From positions 37,534 through 101,533 of the forward strand of contig MSJI02000721.1 in assembly GCA_001931905.2 (NCBI GenBank): 64,000 bases of DNA. Reading direction: 5' to 3'. The position numbers were made by a program, and so were the translations under genes. Source of the stretch: Cladosporium sp. IMV 00045 (Eukaryota > Ascomycota > Dothideomycetes > Cladosporiales > Cladosporiaceae). Under the pieces are notes generated by a model. The model saw only the letters and a program-made list of their open reading frames with translations. It did not search any database and was not told the origin of the DNA. Positions 1 to 12,575 of this stretch are shown in pieces (the stretch's first letter is position 1; the number at the start of each line of letters is the position of its first letter).

Positions 1-178
1 CCGTCACTGACGGGGAAGTGGGCCAGTACGGGGAAATGGGCCACTTGCTGATATACGCAAGCGTTCTGAATTCTACCCGTCACACACGTGACTAGGTATC
101 ATAGATACGTCGTGCAGGATGAAGTCTACTACGACTGGCCCATTTCCCCGTACTGGCCCACTTCCCCGTCAGTGACGG
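1..178. mobile_element. MITE with 43-bp perfect terminal inverted repeats
   Basis: Bases 1-43 are repeated exactly, inverted, at 136-178. The element is only 178 bp and has no coding capacity, which is the structure of a miniature inverted-repeat transposable element. The outermost 13 bases (CCGTCACTGACGG) are themselves a near palindrome. The dinucleotide TA follows directly at 179-180, which would fit a TA target duplication of the Tc1/mariner-pogo type, but the left flank lies outside the window so this cannot be confirmed. No second copy is seen in the window. Confidence 0.85.
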
Positions 179-3100
179 TACTGTATGTAGCGGATAGCGT
201 CGCGCGTCCGACGTATAAGTGACGACTTGCCCGCCCAACGGCGTGTGCCAGCCAACGAAACAGGGACAGGGTCAGAGTGGTCGTAGACGAGAGTAGAACA
301 GCAGGACAAAAGAGGCAGCGATAGCAGGTGAAGCTCGGCTGGCGCGCCTATCACACAGTTGGCGCAATTATCGGGCAGCTCTCTGGCAAGAGGTGGCAGC
401 AGATGTTTCGGCGCCATGCCTCTGCTCCGTCGGCTCAGTATGCTCAGCAGGAGTGTGGCGCGCCTCATGCGGGCCACTGCGTTGGTGGGAGCAAGGACAG
501 GTCGCTTAATGCTTAGTGTGGTGTGGATGCGTGTGCCGACAGCGCATCACTAACTCCTTTGATCGTCGCAGTAATAATAACAACAACAACACCAACAACA
601 CCAACACCTAGCTGCTCTCATGCCTGCTACCATCATGTCCAGACTCCAGACAGATGATGGTGTTGTTCTTGACTGACTCGCGCAATCGGTTGAGTCCAAC
701 CCCAGTCATCAGAGTAGGCGATGTCTAAGGTGGATCTCTTCCAATAACCTGAGGGACCAGATGTGACATGATGACTTGATGAGGGAGGGAGGGGACAGAC
801 GACTATGCCCGTTACGGCTGAGGTCCTGAGAGAGAAATGGTGGGAGTGTGGCAGACCAGGGCGAGTCGAGTGGTGCAAGTGGTGCAGATGGTGCAGGATG
901 TCTCGCGGGAGTGATCACCCGGCCGAGCCGGCGCAGAGTAGAAGACTGCAGGGCCAGGGCCAGGGCACGGTCGAGGGTTCTCCTCATAGTAGTCGAGGTA
1001 GTGAAATCAGACGGAAGTCGTGTCTCCCACATGCCTCCTCAATCAATTCATCAAGCCGGTGGGGATAGAATGTCTCGGATGCGCGCATGGACGGTGCCCA
1101 TTCTTCGCACCAGTCTAACCCACCTCGTCCTACTCTACGCATGAATCGAGTGGGAACCAACACCTCTCCTCCCCATCCTTCACCACTACTTCCTCATCCA
1201 TCCTTCAGCGCGCAGACGCGCAACGGGCCCGTTGCTCGCCCCGGTCCACAACGCAGCGTAATTATACTTTTGCTTTGCTTCACGGCTATATCTCTCCGTC
1301 GCGTTAGTCTGCCGTTTCCCTTGAAGGGGTCTGCTTCTAGCATGCCGTTCGTTCCATGTGGGAGAGGACGTTCTGTGAGGGGGAGATGGTAGCGACCTCA
1401 ACGTCGACAAACCCGGAACCCGACTCGATCAAGCGCAGTGCATGACAGCACGCACGACAGCGCAGTAAAAGCTGTAAGTAATACCAACAATTGCTATTAC
1501 ATACTCCATGTATCTTCGGCTCCAGCTGTCTGGCAGCCAATGGGCCGGGCCAGGCGGAAGACCTTGCCGGTGCCGGCAGCTTGTTCTGCGGTGCAGACAC
1601 GCCTGGACGCTATGCGTTGAAGCGAGCCCATCCTCCTCGCCTACCCGACGAATGAAGAAACATTCCCTTTCGCAGAACCCAGAGAGTGATACACGCGCAT
1701 CGCCCACATCTGGGCAAACTCAACAATAAAAGTTCTCGTTATATATCGTCTCGATTCGGCAGGCGCTCTTAAGACCCTAGTGTTCATTCCAAGCGAGCCT
1801 TCGCCACCCCTACCATGGTACAGACATATACCAAACCAAACCGCGCTGTATGCATGCGTACATATCTCCGTTGCCTGTATGCGTGCGTGTATGAACGCCT
1901 CCACATCGTTTTCTTTTCGCTTACGGAAACATGCAACGTGCCGGCCAGGAACGGCAAGTCGCGCGGCTCTCTCCTTGAAAATGATCCCAGAGCGATGGCG
2001 CGTTTTCAACTCCTGACAAGCAAGCAAGCAAAAGCCAGCACAATCAATGCAAGGGTGTCTATCTGCGCGGACTTCGCCCCGAGATACACACAAAACGATG
2101 AGAACTAATGGCATGACTCTGGGAGCACAAAAGGCACACATGGCCATTCCTGCCCAAAACTCAATGGCTCCTCCCACCATTCCGTTCGCGATTGCCGAAG
2201 AAGCGATCTCTCTCTGTCTCAGATTGGCTGTGGGCTGCTTGCTGCGCACTTCACCCCCCGTCGAGTCGTCCCTACATGCACTACCACAGCGACAACACAT
2301 CATCATTCATCTACTCTGACGCCTTCTCGAGTCTCGACACGCCTACAGCACTCCCGAGGCTACTTGCCGCCCTGTATGTAATAATGCGAGGCAGTGAAAC
2401 GAGCTTGCTAGCTTGACATCCCCTTGGGAATCAGATTGATCACATTTACCCAGCACTGCGGCTCCCTATCCATGATTCCTATACCACCCTGTCGCGGTCG
2501 TCTCCGGCCCTCGCCGACGGCCCGTTGTATAGTATGTACTCGGTAGGCTGGAGCCCAGGCACAACTATTGCTAGGTAGCTTTCTTCAGCCTCTCCTCCTG
2601 CATGCTTGTGTGCTTCTCATCTGTGATCTGTGAGAGATTTCGCTACGCGATGCCGCTACGCGATGCTGCTGCCCGTCACTGTGAGATCAAGATACGGAAA
2701 TCCCGATCTGGACAATGCAACCCGCTTACCGCACGCGATATGGCGATGTATTCTATCGCCAATAGGCGGCCAAGAAGGGCGCCGCTGGCGAGGACTTGGG
2801 GTCGGTACGTGTATTCGCTAATAAGTCGTATTCCGTAAGTGAGATGGGCTGTGTTATTGCTGCCCAAAGTGGAAGCATCTCCCGTCAATCGGAGGATGTC
2901 CTGTTCGCATCAGGTGATGGTGGTGTTTCATCGTTGTTGTTGATCGTCGAAAGTGCCAAAACCTGCTCCGGACAAAGTTGTGCGTCTGAGAGACTTCGAA
3001 ACGAAATGCAACACTTCACCTGAGGAATTCTCAAGTACAAGCATTTTATCTATCTCTGCAGCATCTCTACACAACCCCTTCAACATTGCCACCCCAACTC

Positions 3101-4610
3101 ACAAAAACGCCACAAACGCGCCCTCCAACCCGCCAAAAAGACGGACCATCCCTCCGCCTCCGCCATCATCTCATCCATGATCCAGCACTACACTCCCGTG
3201 GCACAAGTAGCACACACCTGCATCTCCCAACTCCCCAACTGAACCCACCGGTAAAAAACACCAGAGCCACCAAACGAAGCCCCCAGAAAATAAAATGCAA
3301 GCCTTGTTCCCCGCCCGGATTCATTCATAGCCAGTAGCTTTGCCTTGCCCTGTGCAGGGCCAGCACGCAGCCTGATGTGCTACGGCTTGATGTTGTGCGA
3401 CGCGCATTGAAGGGCTAGTACAGTACGGTGTTCTGGTGTTGGATGCTTGCTGCTAGGCGCTTCAGCCGCGGAGACGAGGGTTGAGCGCTTAGGCAAGCGA
3501 GGCAGGTTGGTTTGGCTTCGTTTGCTGCGCTTTGAGTATCGTTTGGGCGTGGTTTCTCGGTGCGTGAGGTAGGCATTTATCGCAGCGAAACTACGACTTC
3601 ACGAGTCGACATACGATCAAGCGTTCAACGATACGTGAGGAGCGGCAGGTCAAGTAAACCCTTTTCATCTCCTGTTACACTCAACAACTTCATTCTTGAT
3701 CACCCAAAGCTACACCCAAATGCAGAGATAAACACCCTCACTCACAATAACAACACCCAGCTTCAAAATCCCACATGCCAGCCTCATACGCCAGCGTCCC
3801 AAGCAAAACAAACAAGCAATCTTCTCCAAAAACCCAGCCCAGCGGATCAGGACGTATCCCGATGCACCTCTTCCCAACCCGACGTAATTGTAACGTCACT
3901 TGGGCCTGTCCAGCCAGCGCCATACGGAGCAAAATACGAAGCGAAACCAAAGCCCATCGTCGCACAGCACCGTCGTCTACAAATGCTTCGTATGCATCTG
4001 CGCCAATCGATACTTCAGAGCTCAAGCCATCGAGCTTCGAGCGTCAAGCCTCGCGCCTCTGGCTTGATGCAATTGATCAGGCACACCTGGAAACGTGGGA
4101 GTTCGCCGGCGCCTGACGGGACGAGAGTCGTGAGGAATTGCTGACAAGTACGACAGAAGGGACCGTCCCACTGATCTCGTTCTCATCTCGTACGTGGGAT
4201 CTGTTGGTTTTCTACTTCCAGGTAGCTGTATTGCTTTTTGCTTTCGTTGGTCGCTTATTCCTGCTTGCTGCTTGATCGTAGAGGGAGATGGTTTGCTTGC
4301 TGCGGCTTCTGGGCAACCAGGCGGAAATTCATATTGCGTGAGTATGGGATGGTGACATTAGAATCGAAATGTAGGCCGGCAGGAAGGTCAGTAAGTTGAG
4401 TTCACATTTTTTTTTGGTCGTGAAACTGATTTTAGCTATGCATGACACTTGTAATCCTCCAAAGCATACCACACGCTACGATTTCGACAAAGTATGGATG
4501 ATGACATTGAGCTTCAAAGCTGCAAGGAAGAATTCATTGATATCGTCACAATCAAGCTATCGATCCTCCCAGTCCCATTCACAGGTCTCACCCCTCAAAC
4601 AACCGCATCC
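179..4610. other. Intergenic region, 4.4 kb, no convincing gene
   Basis: Open frames up to about 220 codons occur on both strands, but none shows a recognisable domain, a consistent exon structure or a plausible start and stop context. A short AAT/AAC/ACC trinucleotide-like run lies near 571-608. The region may hold the promoter and terminator of the carboxylesterase gene's neighbour beyond the window and possibly non-coding transcripts. No protein is supported. Confidence 0.5.
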
Positions 4611-6239
4611 TCACTGCCTCAAGTCCTCCCCAATCGAGCTCAAATACTCACACCTCCCCCTCAATCCGCCATCCACATCCTCCATAACCGTCTCATTCGT
4701 CCCAAACCTCAACGCCCTAAACCCATTCTCTCCTGTCCAAGCCTCCCAAACCGGCGTGCCCTCCCTGCGATGCACATTCGGATCCAACGCCCTGACAAAA
4801 CTCGTCCAATAGCCCTGCACGACCGGCACGACGTGGGCATTCACGCCTCCCTCGCGGTAACTCTCCGGCGGGTCGGCGACGTTCTCCGGGCCCCAGATCG
4901 CGTTTATCTCGACCGTGTGCGTGACGCCCAGCCCGCTCGCTTCGGCTGCCGGGTCTTTCACGTCCCAGTGATAGTTCCACGCCGGCACGCCCAGGCGCGC
5001 GTACACGGCGTTGATGAACAGGCCCGGGCAGATGTAGCGCATTTCGCCGTAGCCGGTGGAGGCTAGGCGCCAGAAGCGGCCGGTATCAGGGAAGGAGGGG
5101 TAGTCTTCTACGGGGTAGAGGTGGTTCCATTCGCGGAGTTGCGAGGTGGTGATGTAGGGGAATTGGTCTTTGATGAAGGTGTCTGATTCGGCGTAGGAAT
5201 TTGTCGAGTTGGGCGTGAAGACTGTGCCTTCGTTGGAGACGTCGCCGTAGATGGCGGGCAGCTGGACGAAGTTGCCGTTCGCGTAGGCGGGGTAGGTGTA
5301 CTCTTTGATGAAGTCGTCGTCGAGCGTTGGGCCGTACATATAGAGGGGTGGGTTTTGCGCACCGGGGAAGGGCGTGTTGAGGTTTTGTTTTTGCAGGTCG
5401 TCCGCGCTGAGGTTGCGCAGGCAGGCTAAAGTGTCTTCTGCGGAGGCGCAGCCGGTGCGGATGGAGAGGTTGTCGTACATGAATTGACTCTCGGGGACTG
5501 TGTTTATGGTGGCGAAGGACTGAGACTCTGCTGCACTGGCGTGGAACAGGTTGTCATCCCTCCCACCATAGGCAGTGAGGTGAAGGTTGATGCTTGCTGC
5601 ACCGGCACTGTCACCGGAGAGTACTACATGCCCAGGATCACCGCCGAAGTTGCTAATGTGCTTGTTCACCCATTCCAGAGCTTTGCGTTGATCCTTGAGA
5701 CCGTTGTTGATACTGCCGCCTTCCAGGACTTCCTTGCTAGCCAGGAAACCGTATGGGCCAACGCGGTAATTGAAGGTGATTACTACGATATTCATGTCAC
5801 TGGCAAGGACCAATCCAGATCCATTGAAATTCGCATTGGAGTTCTCATTGAAGCCACCACCCTGGATGAAAAACATGACCGGTAGTTTCGAATCGGCGTC
5901 GGCTCCGCTGGGTGCATAGATGTCCATGAACAAACAGTCTTCGTTCATCTCCGGCGTTGAAAGAGGGATCGGGTCGTCGGGAGTCTGTGTCTTCAGACAT
6001 ACTGCACCGTGAGCATCCGCCTCTGTTGTGCCGTCCGTTGGTGGAGGATCCTGAGGTGCCGCGAAGCGAAGGTCTCCCAAGGGCGCTGCAGCGTAGCGGA
6101 TCCCGAGCCATTGCGTGACGCCGTTTGACAGAGGTACTCCATTGTAAGACGAGTGCTCCAGGTTGACACAAGAGTCAACTGCCAAGATAGCTGGAGTCAA
6201 TACAGCCACAGTGGCTGCGGTAGAAAAGATGGACTTCAT
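4611..6239 (-). CDS. Secreted type-B carboxylesterase/lipase
   Basis: A 542-residue alpha/beta hydrolase that hydrolyses carboxylic esters, predicted to be secreted. The start at 6239 is chosen because it opens a typical signal peptide (MKSIFSTAATVAVLTPAILA); an in-frame upstream start would put 19 polar residues in front of it. The catalytic triad is visible: Ser211 in GDSAG, Glu337 in DVSNEGTVF and His441 in VTHTVEINAIWG. The carboxylesterase type-B signature EDCL lies near residue 100, and the oxyanion-hole GGG is present in FFIQGGGFN. The gene has no introns. Length fits the fungal family (about 530-570). The natural substrate cannot be told from sequence; lipase, feruloyl-esterase-like and detoxifying esterase activities all occur in this family. 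Confidence 0.9.
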   Translation of the reverse strand: MKSIFSTAATVAVLTPAILAVDSCVNLEHSSYNGVPLSNGVTQWLGIRYAAAPLGDLRFAAPQDPPPTDGTTEADAHGAVCLKTQTPDDPIPLSTPEMNEDCLFMDIYAPSGADADSKLPVMFFIQGGGFNENSNANFNGSGLVLASDMNIVVITFNYRVGPYGFLASKEVLEGGSINNGLKDQRKALEWVNKHISNFGGDPGHVVLSGDSAGAASINLHLTAYGGRDDNLFHASAAESQSFATINTVPESQFMYDNLSIRTGCASAEDTLACLRNLSADDLQKQNLNTPFPGAQNPPLYMYGPTLDDDFIKEYTYPAYANGNFVQLPAIYGDVSNEGTVFTPNSTNSYAESDTFIKDQFPYITTSQLREWNHLYPVEDYPSFPDTGRFWRLASTGYGEMRYICPGLFINAVYARLGVPAWNYHWDVKDPAAEASGLGVTHTVEINAIWGPENVADPPESYREGGVNAHVVPVVQGYWTSFVRALDPNVHRREGTPVWEAWTGENGFRALRFGTNETVMEDVDGGLRGRCEYLSSIGEDLRQ

Positions 6240-7184
6240 GTCAGCTATGTGTGAGTATGTATTAGAAACATGTGGGTAGCAAAGGCTGGGAGTCAAGTAG
6301 AAGAAATACCAAGCTCACCTAAGACGGACGGCTCCACGTTTACTTGTTATATCCAGACCATCCTAAGCCGTTCTTGCGATCTCCATTTTTTGCCATCCCG
6401 ATTGCCGGCAACCGTTACCTCCGTGGTGATGACCAACGCGTCTCAAAGTGACATCGCGGATACTTTTTGCCGGTCTTACCCACCCAAATGCATCATATGA
6501 TAGGATTCACGGCCTAGTATCTAGAGATTTTCGTCATGTTTGTGAACGATGGATCACAGTAGTGCCGACGGGAGGATGGGGCATGTGATCGGGAAATGAT
6601 GTCGTCGACGCTGGTGGCCGGCTAGTGGCAGGGAAGTTGCTGCGTAGGAGATGGAGACTTCTGGGGTTGGGATGCGGGGTGCGAGGGAAAAAGGACAACG
6701 GCCACGAGATCAAAAGTCGTCGAGGGACGATCTCGGGACTTGTGCGTCACCGCCTCAATGGATAGCAGAGATTGAGGAAACGACAAGATTATAATTTCTA
6801 TCACACCGTCAGATCGTGTGACTGATGATTTTGCCTTTCTTCTCGATATGACATCGCTAGTATACATCGACGAACGTGTTCTTGAGAGACTTCGGACATT
6901 CTTTCGGAACGCGGAGTGGAAAGTCGTAATGCGACGACATGCAGGAGTATGGGAAAGGACCCGTTGAGGAATATGCATGAAATATTGCCTTAAAGCAATG
7001 CAAATTGGTATCGTTCAGTAAAATGATGTCGCTTCACCGCGCGTAATAAACTCCAGGTCAAAGCCCAGTCCCGAACCCAAACCCAACCACCGCAATGCTC
7101 GCTGAAAAAGCTTCATCCAGAAGGAAAAAAGTCAATCCCCTTCATGACTGTGACGCAACAGAGACCCCTTCTCTCCAATCTCCC
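6240..7184. other. Intergenic region
   Basis: Upstream region of the carboxylesterase gene and downstream region of the small Cys-rich gene. A 118-codon minus-strand frame (6622-6978) has no recognisable features. Nothing else is supported. Confidence 0.5.
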
Positions 7185-7406
7185 CTACTCATCCAACTGG
7201 AATTCCAGCGTATGATCCTCACTGCATTCAGCACAGAAAAACCTGCTGATGCCCGCGAACTCGACGATCTTCTTCTCGCACATGTCGTTCGACCAGCCGT
7301 CCACGGAGTAGCCGGAGAAAATGCGATTGTTGCAGAATTCCACACTGTCGGCCAGCATGTAGTAGTCGCAGCCGCAGTGGTATTGGATGTAGGTGTAGGA
7401 GCACAT
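7185..7406 (-). CDS. Small cysteine-rich protein, function unknown
   Basis: A 73-residue acidic protein starting MCSYTYIQYHCGCDYY with seven cysteines, including C-x-C at residues 11-13 and C-x-x-C at residues 58-61 near the C terminus (FFCAECSEDH). The spacing suggests metal binding rather than a secreted disulfide protein, because no signal peptide is present. The first ATG of the compact Cys-rich part (7406) was chosen; the in-frame sequence upstream is low in complexity and looks like leader. The composition and clean stop suggest a real gene, but no family is recognised and it could carry an unrecognised 5' exon. Confidence 0.4.
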   Translation of the reverse strand: MCSYTYIQYHCGCDYYMLADSVEFCNNRIFSGYSVDGWSNDMCEKKIVEFAGISRFFCAECSEDHTLEFQLDE

Positions 7407-8710
7407 GGTTGCGATCCGGAGGAAATTCGAGGTTGGGTTGTTGTGTGGAGGTCGATGTCGCCTTCTCTCTGGTCTTGTAGATTGATTTTGTCTCTGTGGA
7501 AGGTGTACTAACGTCGCTGTTAGTATGTGTGATTCATCAGCGGATTGTCGTAGTCCACTTACTGTGTTCATGTAATCCCAATATATCAAACCCACAAAGT
7601 CCAACAAAAACCACCCAACAAATAATCACCAGGCCCTTCCACCATCCTTATATATCCCCACGGTACATGCCCGACGACGACATTCCGTTGGGCGGAATGC
7701 AAAGGGTTCAGAGAAAAGAAAAAGATAAGCCCATCTTACCAATCGTCCCTCACCCCATGGCACCGCACAGTTCCGCTGCAATAACACCACCCACCTTATC
7801 TTACCGCCGCCGCCACGCTCCGACTCACCGTACCACGCCGGCCATGGCGCCCAGAGAAAGAAGGAGGGATAGAAAGCCCGTGCGATTCTCGGACGGCGAG
7901 CAAGGAGTAAGGAAGAAGTGCCCGACCAACCAGACATCCGACCGAAGATGCAGTGCAGTACCGAGTACAGTAATAGCAGGGACCCTGGACGGATTCTCCG
8001 GTCCGGAGTAGGGCTGCTGGCACCTGGCTCACCGCAGAAAGACTTCAGTCAGCGCGGAAAGGCGATAGGAGGAGGGAACGGAGCATGGCGTGAGATACCG
8101 CCTAAGGAGTGAGAGAGCGAGATGGCGAAAACCCTTCCTTCATCGCTGGGAGTGGTTGCGAAATAGCGAGATGCTGGTGGTTGAGGGTATAGAAAGAGCT
8201 TCCGCGATCCGAGAGGGTTTCTTCGCAAACTGAGAGAAGGAGAGACATTCAAGGTTCGGGATCGGAGGCTCTGCGGAATTGGTTGGGCACGAGAGCTTTT
8301 CCTTGAATTAACCTTACCATAAGATGTAATGCAGGGACTACAGAAGTAGACCCTTTGGTCTGAGGAAGCCTCGGCAAGCGCTATACCATTCTTCTGGTGT
8401 CTTAATCTCACGTTTCTCCCGCGTTCTCGTAATGAGCGATTCGATAATTTTCGGCATTGGCGGTCGCAAAGAGAACGTACTGAGAAGTGGCACTTGAAGG
8501 GTGTCCCCGTGTGGTGAAGCAGTGATGTTTTCGCTTCTAAGTAGCAATCGTAGCTCATACGGGTGCGCAGCAACAGGCTGGTCAAGCTATACCATCCGAA
8601 ATATAAGCCAGAATAAAGGATTTCGAGTCATTACACAAAAAGGACACAACAACCCAAATCGAAAAGGATGTTGCCTGCCCGAAGCGCCCAACATCTCGCT
8701 TCTGTAGGGA
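7407..8710. other. Intergenic region
   Basis: Several overlapping frames of 60-178 codons exist on both strands without domains or splice-supported structure. No gene is supported between the Cys-rich gene and the tRNA. Confidence 0.45.
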
Positions 8711-8727
8711 AGAAAAGAAAAGCAAAA
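8711..8727 (-). terminator. RNA polymerase III T-run terminator of tRNA-Glu
   Basis: Downstream of the tRNA on the minus strand there are three successive runs of four T (plus-strand AAAA at 8712-8715, 8717-8721 and 8724-8727). The first run begins three bases past the discriminator, as expected for Pol III termination. Confidence 0.7.
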
Positions 8728-8729
8728 GA

Positions 8730-8827
8730 TTCCGACTCGGGGAATTGAACCCCGGCCTTGTCGGCACTGATCACACTCGGAAGTGTAGAATGAGAGCGAC
8801 AAATCCTAGCCACTAGACCAAATCGGA
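8730..8827 (-). tRNA. tRNA-Glu (anticodon CTC) with intron
   Basis: On the minus strand the sequence folds as a complete tRNA. The acceptor stem is TCCGATT paired with AGTCGGA. The D-arm holds an A-box-like TGGTCTAGTGG. The anticodon stem TGTCG/CGACA encloses C-T-CTC-A-C. The T-arm is CCGGGGTTCAATTCCCCGA, and the discriminator is A. An intron of about 26 bases (about 8766-8791) sits one base 3' of the anticodon, the canonical position for nuclear tRNA introns. Mature length is 72 nt, normal for tRNA-Glu. Pol III terminator T-runs follow directly. Confidence 0.93.
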
Positions 8828-9242
8828 TTGATGTAATTCAATCTCTGCAAAATATTTATAAAGCCTGAATTGTAGCTAATCTCCTAGAAACCAGTGAGGC
8901 CTGACAGCAAAGGCGCAGCAGCGAGGCAATCTCATGTTCAAGTCCAAACGAATGAATGAGGCCGGCGATACATGTATGCTGCTATGGCCATAACAAAACG
9001 CACGATGAAGCACGCCGTGGGAGAGAGTGACCACGACGTGCCAGAAAGAAAGAGCACAAAGGAGGCAACAGAAAGGGAAAAGCCACGACCCCATGAACGC
9101 TTGTTGAAGAGCATCCAAGAATCCGCCTCACACTCCAAACCCAACAACACCTCCCACACGACAGAATCAATGCCTAAATCGTTGAAGATCCAGTAACATT
9201 CCGCCTGTGCCACAACATCCCACAAGCACAACCACCACCACA
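8828..9242. other. Intergenic region
   Basis: The 415 bases between the tRNA 5' end and the ENA stop codon include the ENA 3' untranslated region. No coding or structural feature is recognised. Confidence 0.5.
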
Positions 9243-12200
9243 TCAAGCCATAGAACTCTTATCATCATCAACCACGCTCCCACCCCCACTCCCCGCCTCC
9301 CTTTTCGCCGCCCTCCCCCTCGCCATGCGACGCTTAACAGCCTTCCAGCTCTCCACCCAAGAGACGAAGCAAACCACACTCCCCGCTACAAGACCCCACT
9401 CCCACGTGAGCGGCATGTGGCGGAAAACCACCCTATTGATAACAGGAATGTAGACGATAGGGAAAGGCGTGCAAACGCCCACAATCACAGCCCAGAAAAG
9501 GAAGCGGTTCTTGCGCAGCGTGCTGAACACCGAGAACGCGCTGGCGTCTTCTTCCGGGTACATGTTGAAGAGGCTGCGGGTGAGGTGCTTCGCTTCCCAG
9601 GCCATGAGGCTAAGGAGGACTGTGAGAATGCTGTAGGCCGTGGCGCGGGCGCGGAAAGGCAGATCGCACGTCGCGTTGTAGCTGTGGTTGCAGTCGGCGC
9701 CGAGGTCGCCGTCGCCCGCGGCGTAGAGGACGATGACGAAGCTGACCAGGCACAGCGTGCCCATGCACGTGCCGTAGATGAATTTGTCGATGATGAGTTC
9801 GCGGGTGAAGACGCCGGCGCGCAGGGAGTGGGGTGGGCGGGTCATTACGTCGGACGAGGCGCGTTCGAGGCCGAGCCCGATGGCGAGGAAGGACGAGGTT
9901 ATCAGGTTGGCGAAGAGGATTTCGAGGGGGGAGAGCGGGAAGGCTGATACGCCGTCGGCGTCTTGGAAGGCGAGGCCGATGAGGAGGAGGACGACTTGGG
10001 CAATGTTGGAGATCAAGAGGTGGAGGAGGAACTATGCGAGAGTTAGATCGAGGCTTTTGTTTGTGCTGGAATCGGGGTATCTCACTTTCTGGATGTTGTC
10101 AAAGAGCCTACGTCCCTCGCGAATGGCCGAGACGATGGAGGCGAAGTTGTCGTCAGTCAAGACCATATCGGCTGCTTCTTTGCTAACATCACTACCATTC
10201 AAACCCATGGCAACCCCGACATCAGCGCCTTTCAGAGCTGGGGAATCGTTGACGCCGTCACCAGTCATCACGCAGTACTTGCCCCTGCGGTGGAGTGTAT
10301 CCAGCATACGAAGTTTCGTCGTCGGACTGCATCGAGCGACGACAAGAGGCAAAGTCTCGAGTTCGTCGAGTTCGTCGTCGCTCATTGCGTCGAAATCCGG
10401 TGCAGTCATGACAGCTGAGGGTAGATTGGAACCCGCGATTTGCGGACCGAGGATTCCTATCTCCCGAGCAATGGTGCATGCAGTTTTCAAATGATCGCCG
10501 GTAAGCATGTGAACTGTAATGCCAGCTGCCTGGCATTGTTTGATTGCACCGGCGGATTCTAAGCGAGGAGGATCATAGAGACCGACAAGACCGACGAAAG
10601 TCAATTTCTGTTCGATAGCTGTGCGGTTCTCCAGAATGTCACGGTCAGAAGCTGCCAGGGAGCGACGGGCGAGACAGAGTACACGCAGACCTTGAGAGGC
10701 CATTGCATCCGCTTGGGCGTTGATCGACTTCTTCGTCGATGCGTCGAGGGAATCCAACAGAGGCAGAATGACTTCAGTGGCACCCTTTGTAAAACAGAAC
10801 ATGTCGCTATTGGCCTCTGGTCCTTGATAGACGACCGTCATACGCTTGACAGAAGAGTCGAAAGAATGTTCAGCTACGAGATGAAGACTTTGCTGTCCCA
10901 GAACATCTGCTTTGCTCTGGCAAACACGCATGGCCATGACTTGAAGGGCAATCTCCGTGGGCTCGCCAGTGGCAGACCAAGCGCCGCTAACGCCGTTCTC
11001 GTCTTTTGGGGGGGTTACTGAAGCCAAATTGCAGACCGAAATGGTATTGAAGAAGTGCTGTAAAGCCGCATCTCCAACGATACGGCTGTGGTCAATCTTG
11101 GATCCATCCATGCAAATCTGACCAGAAGTAGGGTCGAAAGGGCTAGTTTCGTTCTCAACAGACAGAACCCTCCCGTCCGGGAGATATGCTTTACGGGCCA
11201 GCATTTTGCCCTGAGTCAGCGTGCCAGTTTTGTCGGAACAAATATTCGTGACGCCACCGATGGCCTCCAAAGCGCCCATTTTACGGACAATTACATTGCC
11301 TTTTGCCATTGCCTTGGAGCCAACAGCCATGGTGATGGTGAGCACGGCGATGAGAGACTCGGGGATGACAGCCACAGCGACGCAAATACCGTAGATAAGG
11401 GTTTCGTCGTCTACATCCCAGACCGCGGTCGAGAACACGATGATAGCAAGTAAGATAGCGAGACCGAATAGCAGAAGACCGAAGTAGGACAGCTTGACTT
11501 GCAGGGGAGTTCCGATCAAGCCAAGGGCGTTCTTGATGGCATATAAGACTCGATGACAGATGCGTACGAACCAGTTTCCATTGGAATTTTGCTTTTTATC
11601 GCGAAGTAGTAGAGCAATTTTGCCAATTTCAGTATCCATGCCTGTGGCAATGACAATGCCGGAACCTCGACCTCGAGTGACAGTCGTGGAGGAGTAAGCG
11701 ATATTGTGTCGATCACCAAGCGGCGCCGTCCTTTCCTCAATGATGCTCTCGGCATTCTTGCTGCAAGGCTTCGACTCTCCAGTGAGAAGGGCCTCATCAG
11801 TAGCGAGATTGGTACTGGTGCAGAGACGTAGATCAGCCGAAACGATATCGCCAACAGAAAGGTGAACGATATCGCCAGGCACCAGCTCCTCAGCTTTGAC
11901 TGTTGATATGGTGCCTTCGCGGATGACACGACAAACAGGAGCGGCCATGGCTTGCAAGGACTGAATAGTCTGCTCCGCGCGGTAGTCCTGGAAGAAGCCG
12001 ACGACGATGTTCAGGATGATGACCGCGCTGATGACTCCGCCCTCAATGAAATCAAGGGTGGCGTAGCTGAGGACCATGGCGATGGCGAGGACGAGCGTCA
12101 AGCTGTTGGATACCTGGCGGACAAGGATATTCCACCAGGTGACACCACCTGATGTCTCGAGTTTGTTCAAGCCATACTTGTTACGCTGGACTGACGCCTG

Positions 12201-12575
12201 ATGCGTGCTCAAGCCCGTCCTGGGGAGTGTAAGTTTTGGCTTCGGATACTACAAGAGCCTCATCAATACTTACTGGACATCTGTATTGAGCACACCCGCC
12301 AACTGCTCACAAGGAGCAGTATGAGCCCAAATGGGGACATTCTCGACGGTCAGATCATGGCGATCATTCTCGTTGTGTAGAGTGTTAATTTGGGAGCGAG
12401 CTCCAACCGGTTTCTCATCATTCAAGAGCACAGTGCTCTTGCCGGTCGAGCTCGCGTTCGGTATAGGCGGCTTGTCGGTGCCGCCATCGTCAGCGGCCGG
12501 TTGCAGGCCATCGCCATGTTGAGCCTGAGAGGTTGACTCAACATGCAGAGCGGAGGTCTGAACGGTTTTTTCCAT
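9243..12575 (-). CDS. ENA1: ENA-type (P2D) Na+/K+-exporting P-type ATPase
   Basis: A plasma-membrane P-type ATPase that exports Na+ (and often K+ or Li+), giving salt and alkaline tolerance. Exons run, in transcription order, 12575-12274, 12219-10086 and 10031-9243. Both introns are 54 bp with GT-AG ends and keep the frame, giving 1074 residues, the normal ENA length. Visible motifs are TGES (about residue 247), the P2D membrane signature AVIPESLIAVLTITMAVG, the phosphorylation site SDKTGTLT (Asp430), the nucleotide-domain motif MLTGD, and TGDGVNDSPALKGADVG in the hinge. The C-terminal exon carries the last membrane helices. The N-terminal 100 residues are polar and lack features. The P2D rather than P2A class is inferred from the PESLIAVLTITMA segment and overall similarity. 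The symbol is family-level; fungi often carry several ENA paralogues. Confidence 0.93.

Noticed and set aside
1641..2306. 221-codon minus-strand frame
   Set aside because: Length alone; composition is irregular (many Cys, Met, Arg), there is no domain and the opposite strand is equally open.
3560..4144. 194-codon plus-strand frame
   Set aside because: Low-complexity Ser/Pro/Asn-rich sequence without a domain; an opposing frame overlaps it. It may be leader or intergenic sequence.
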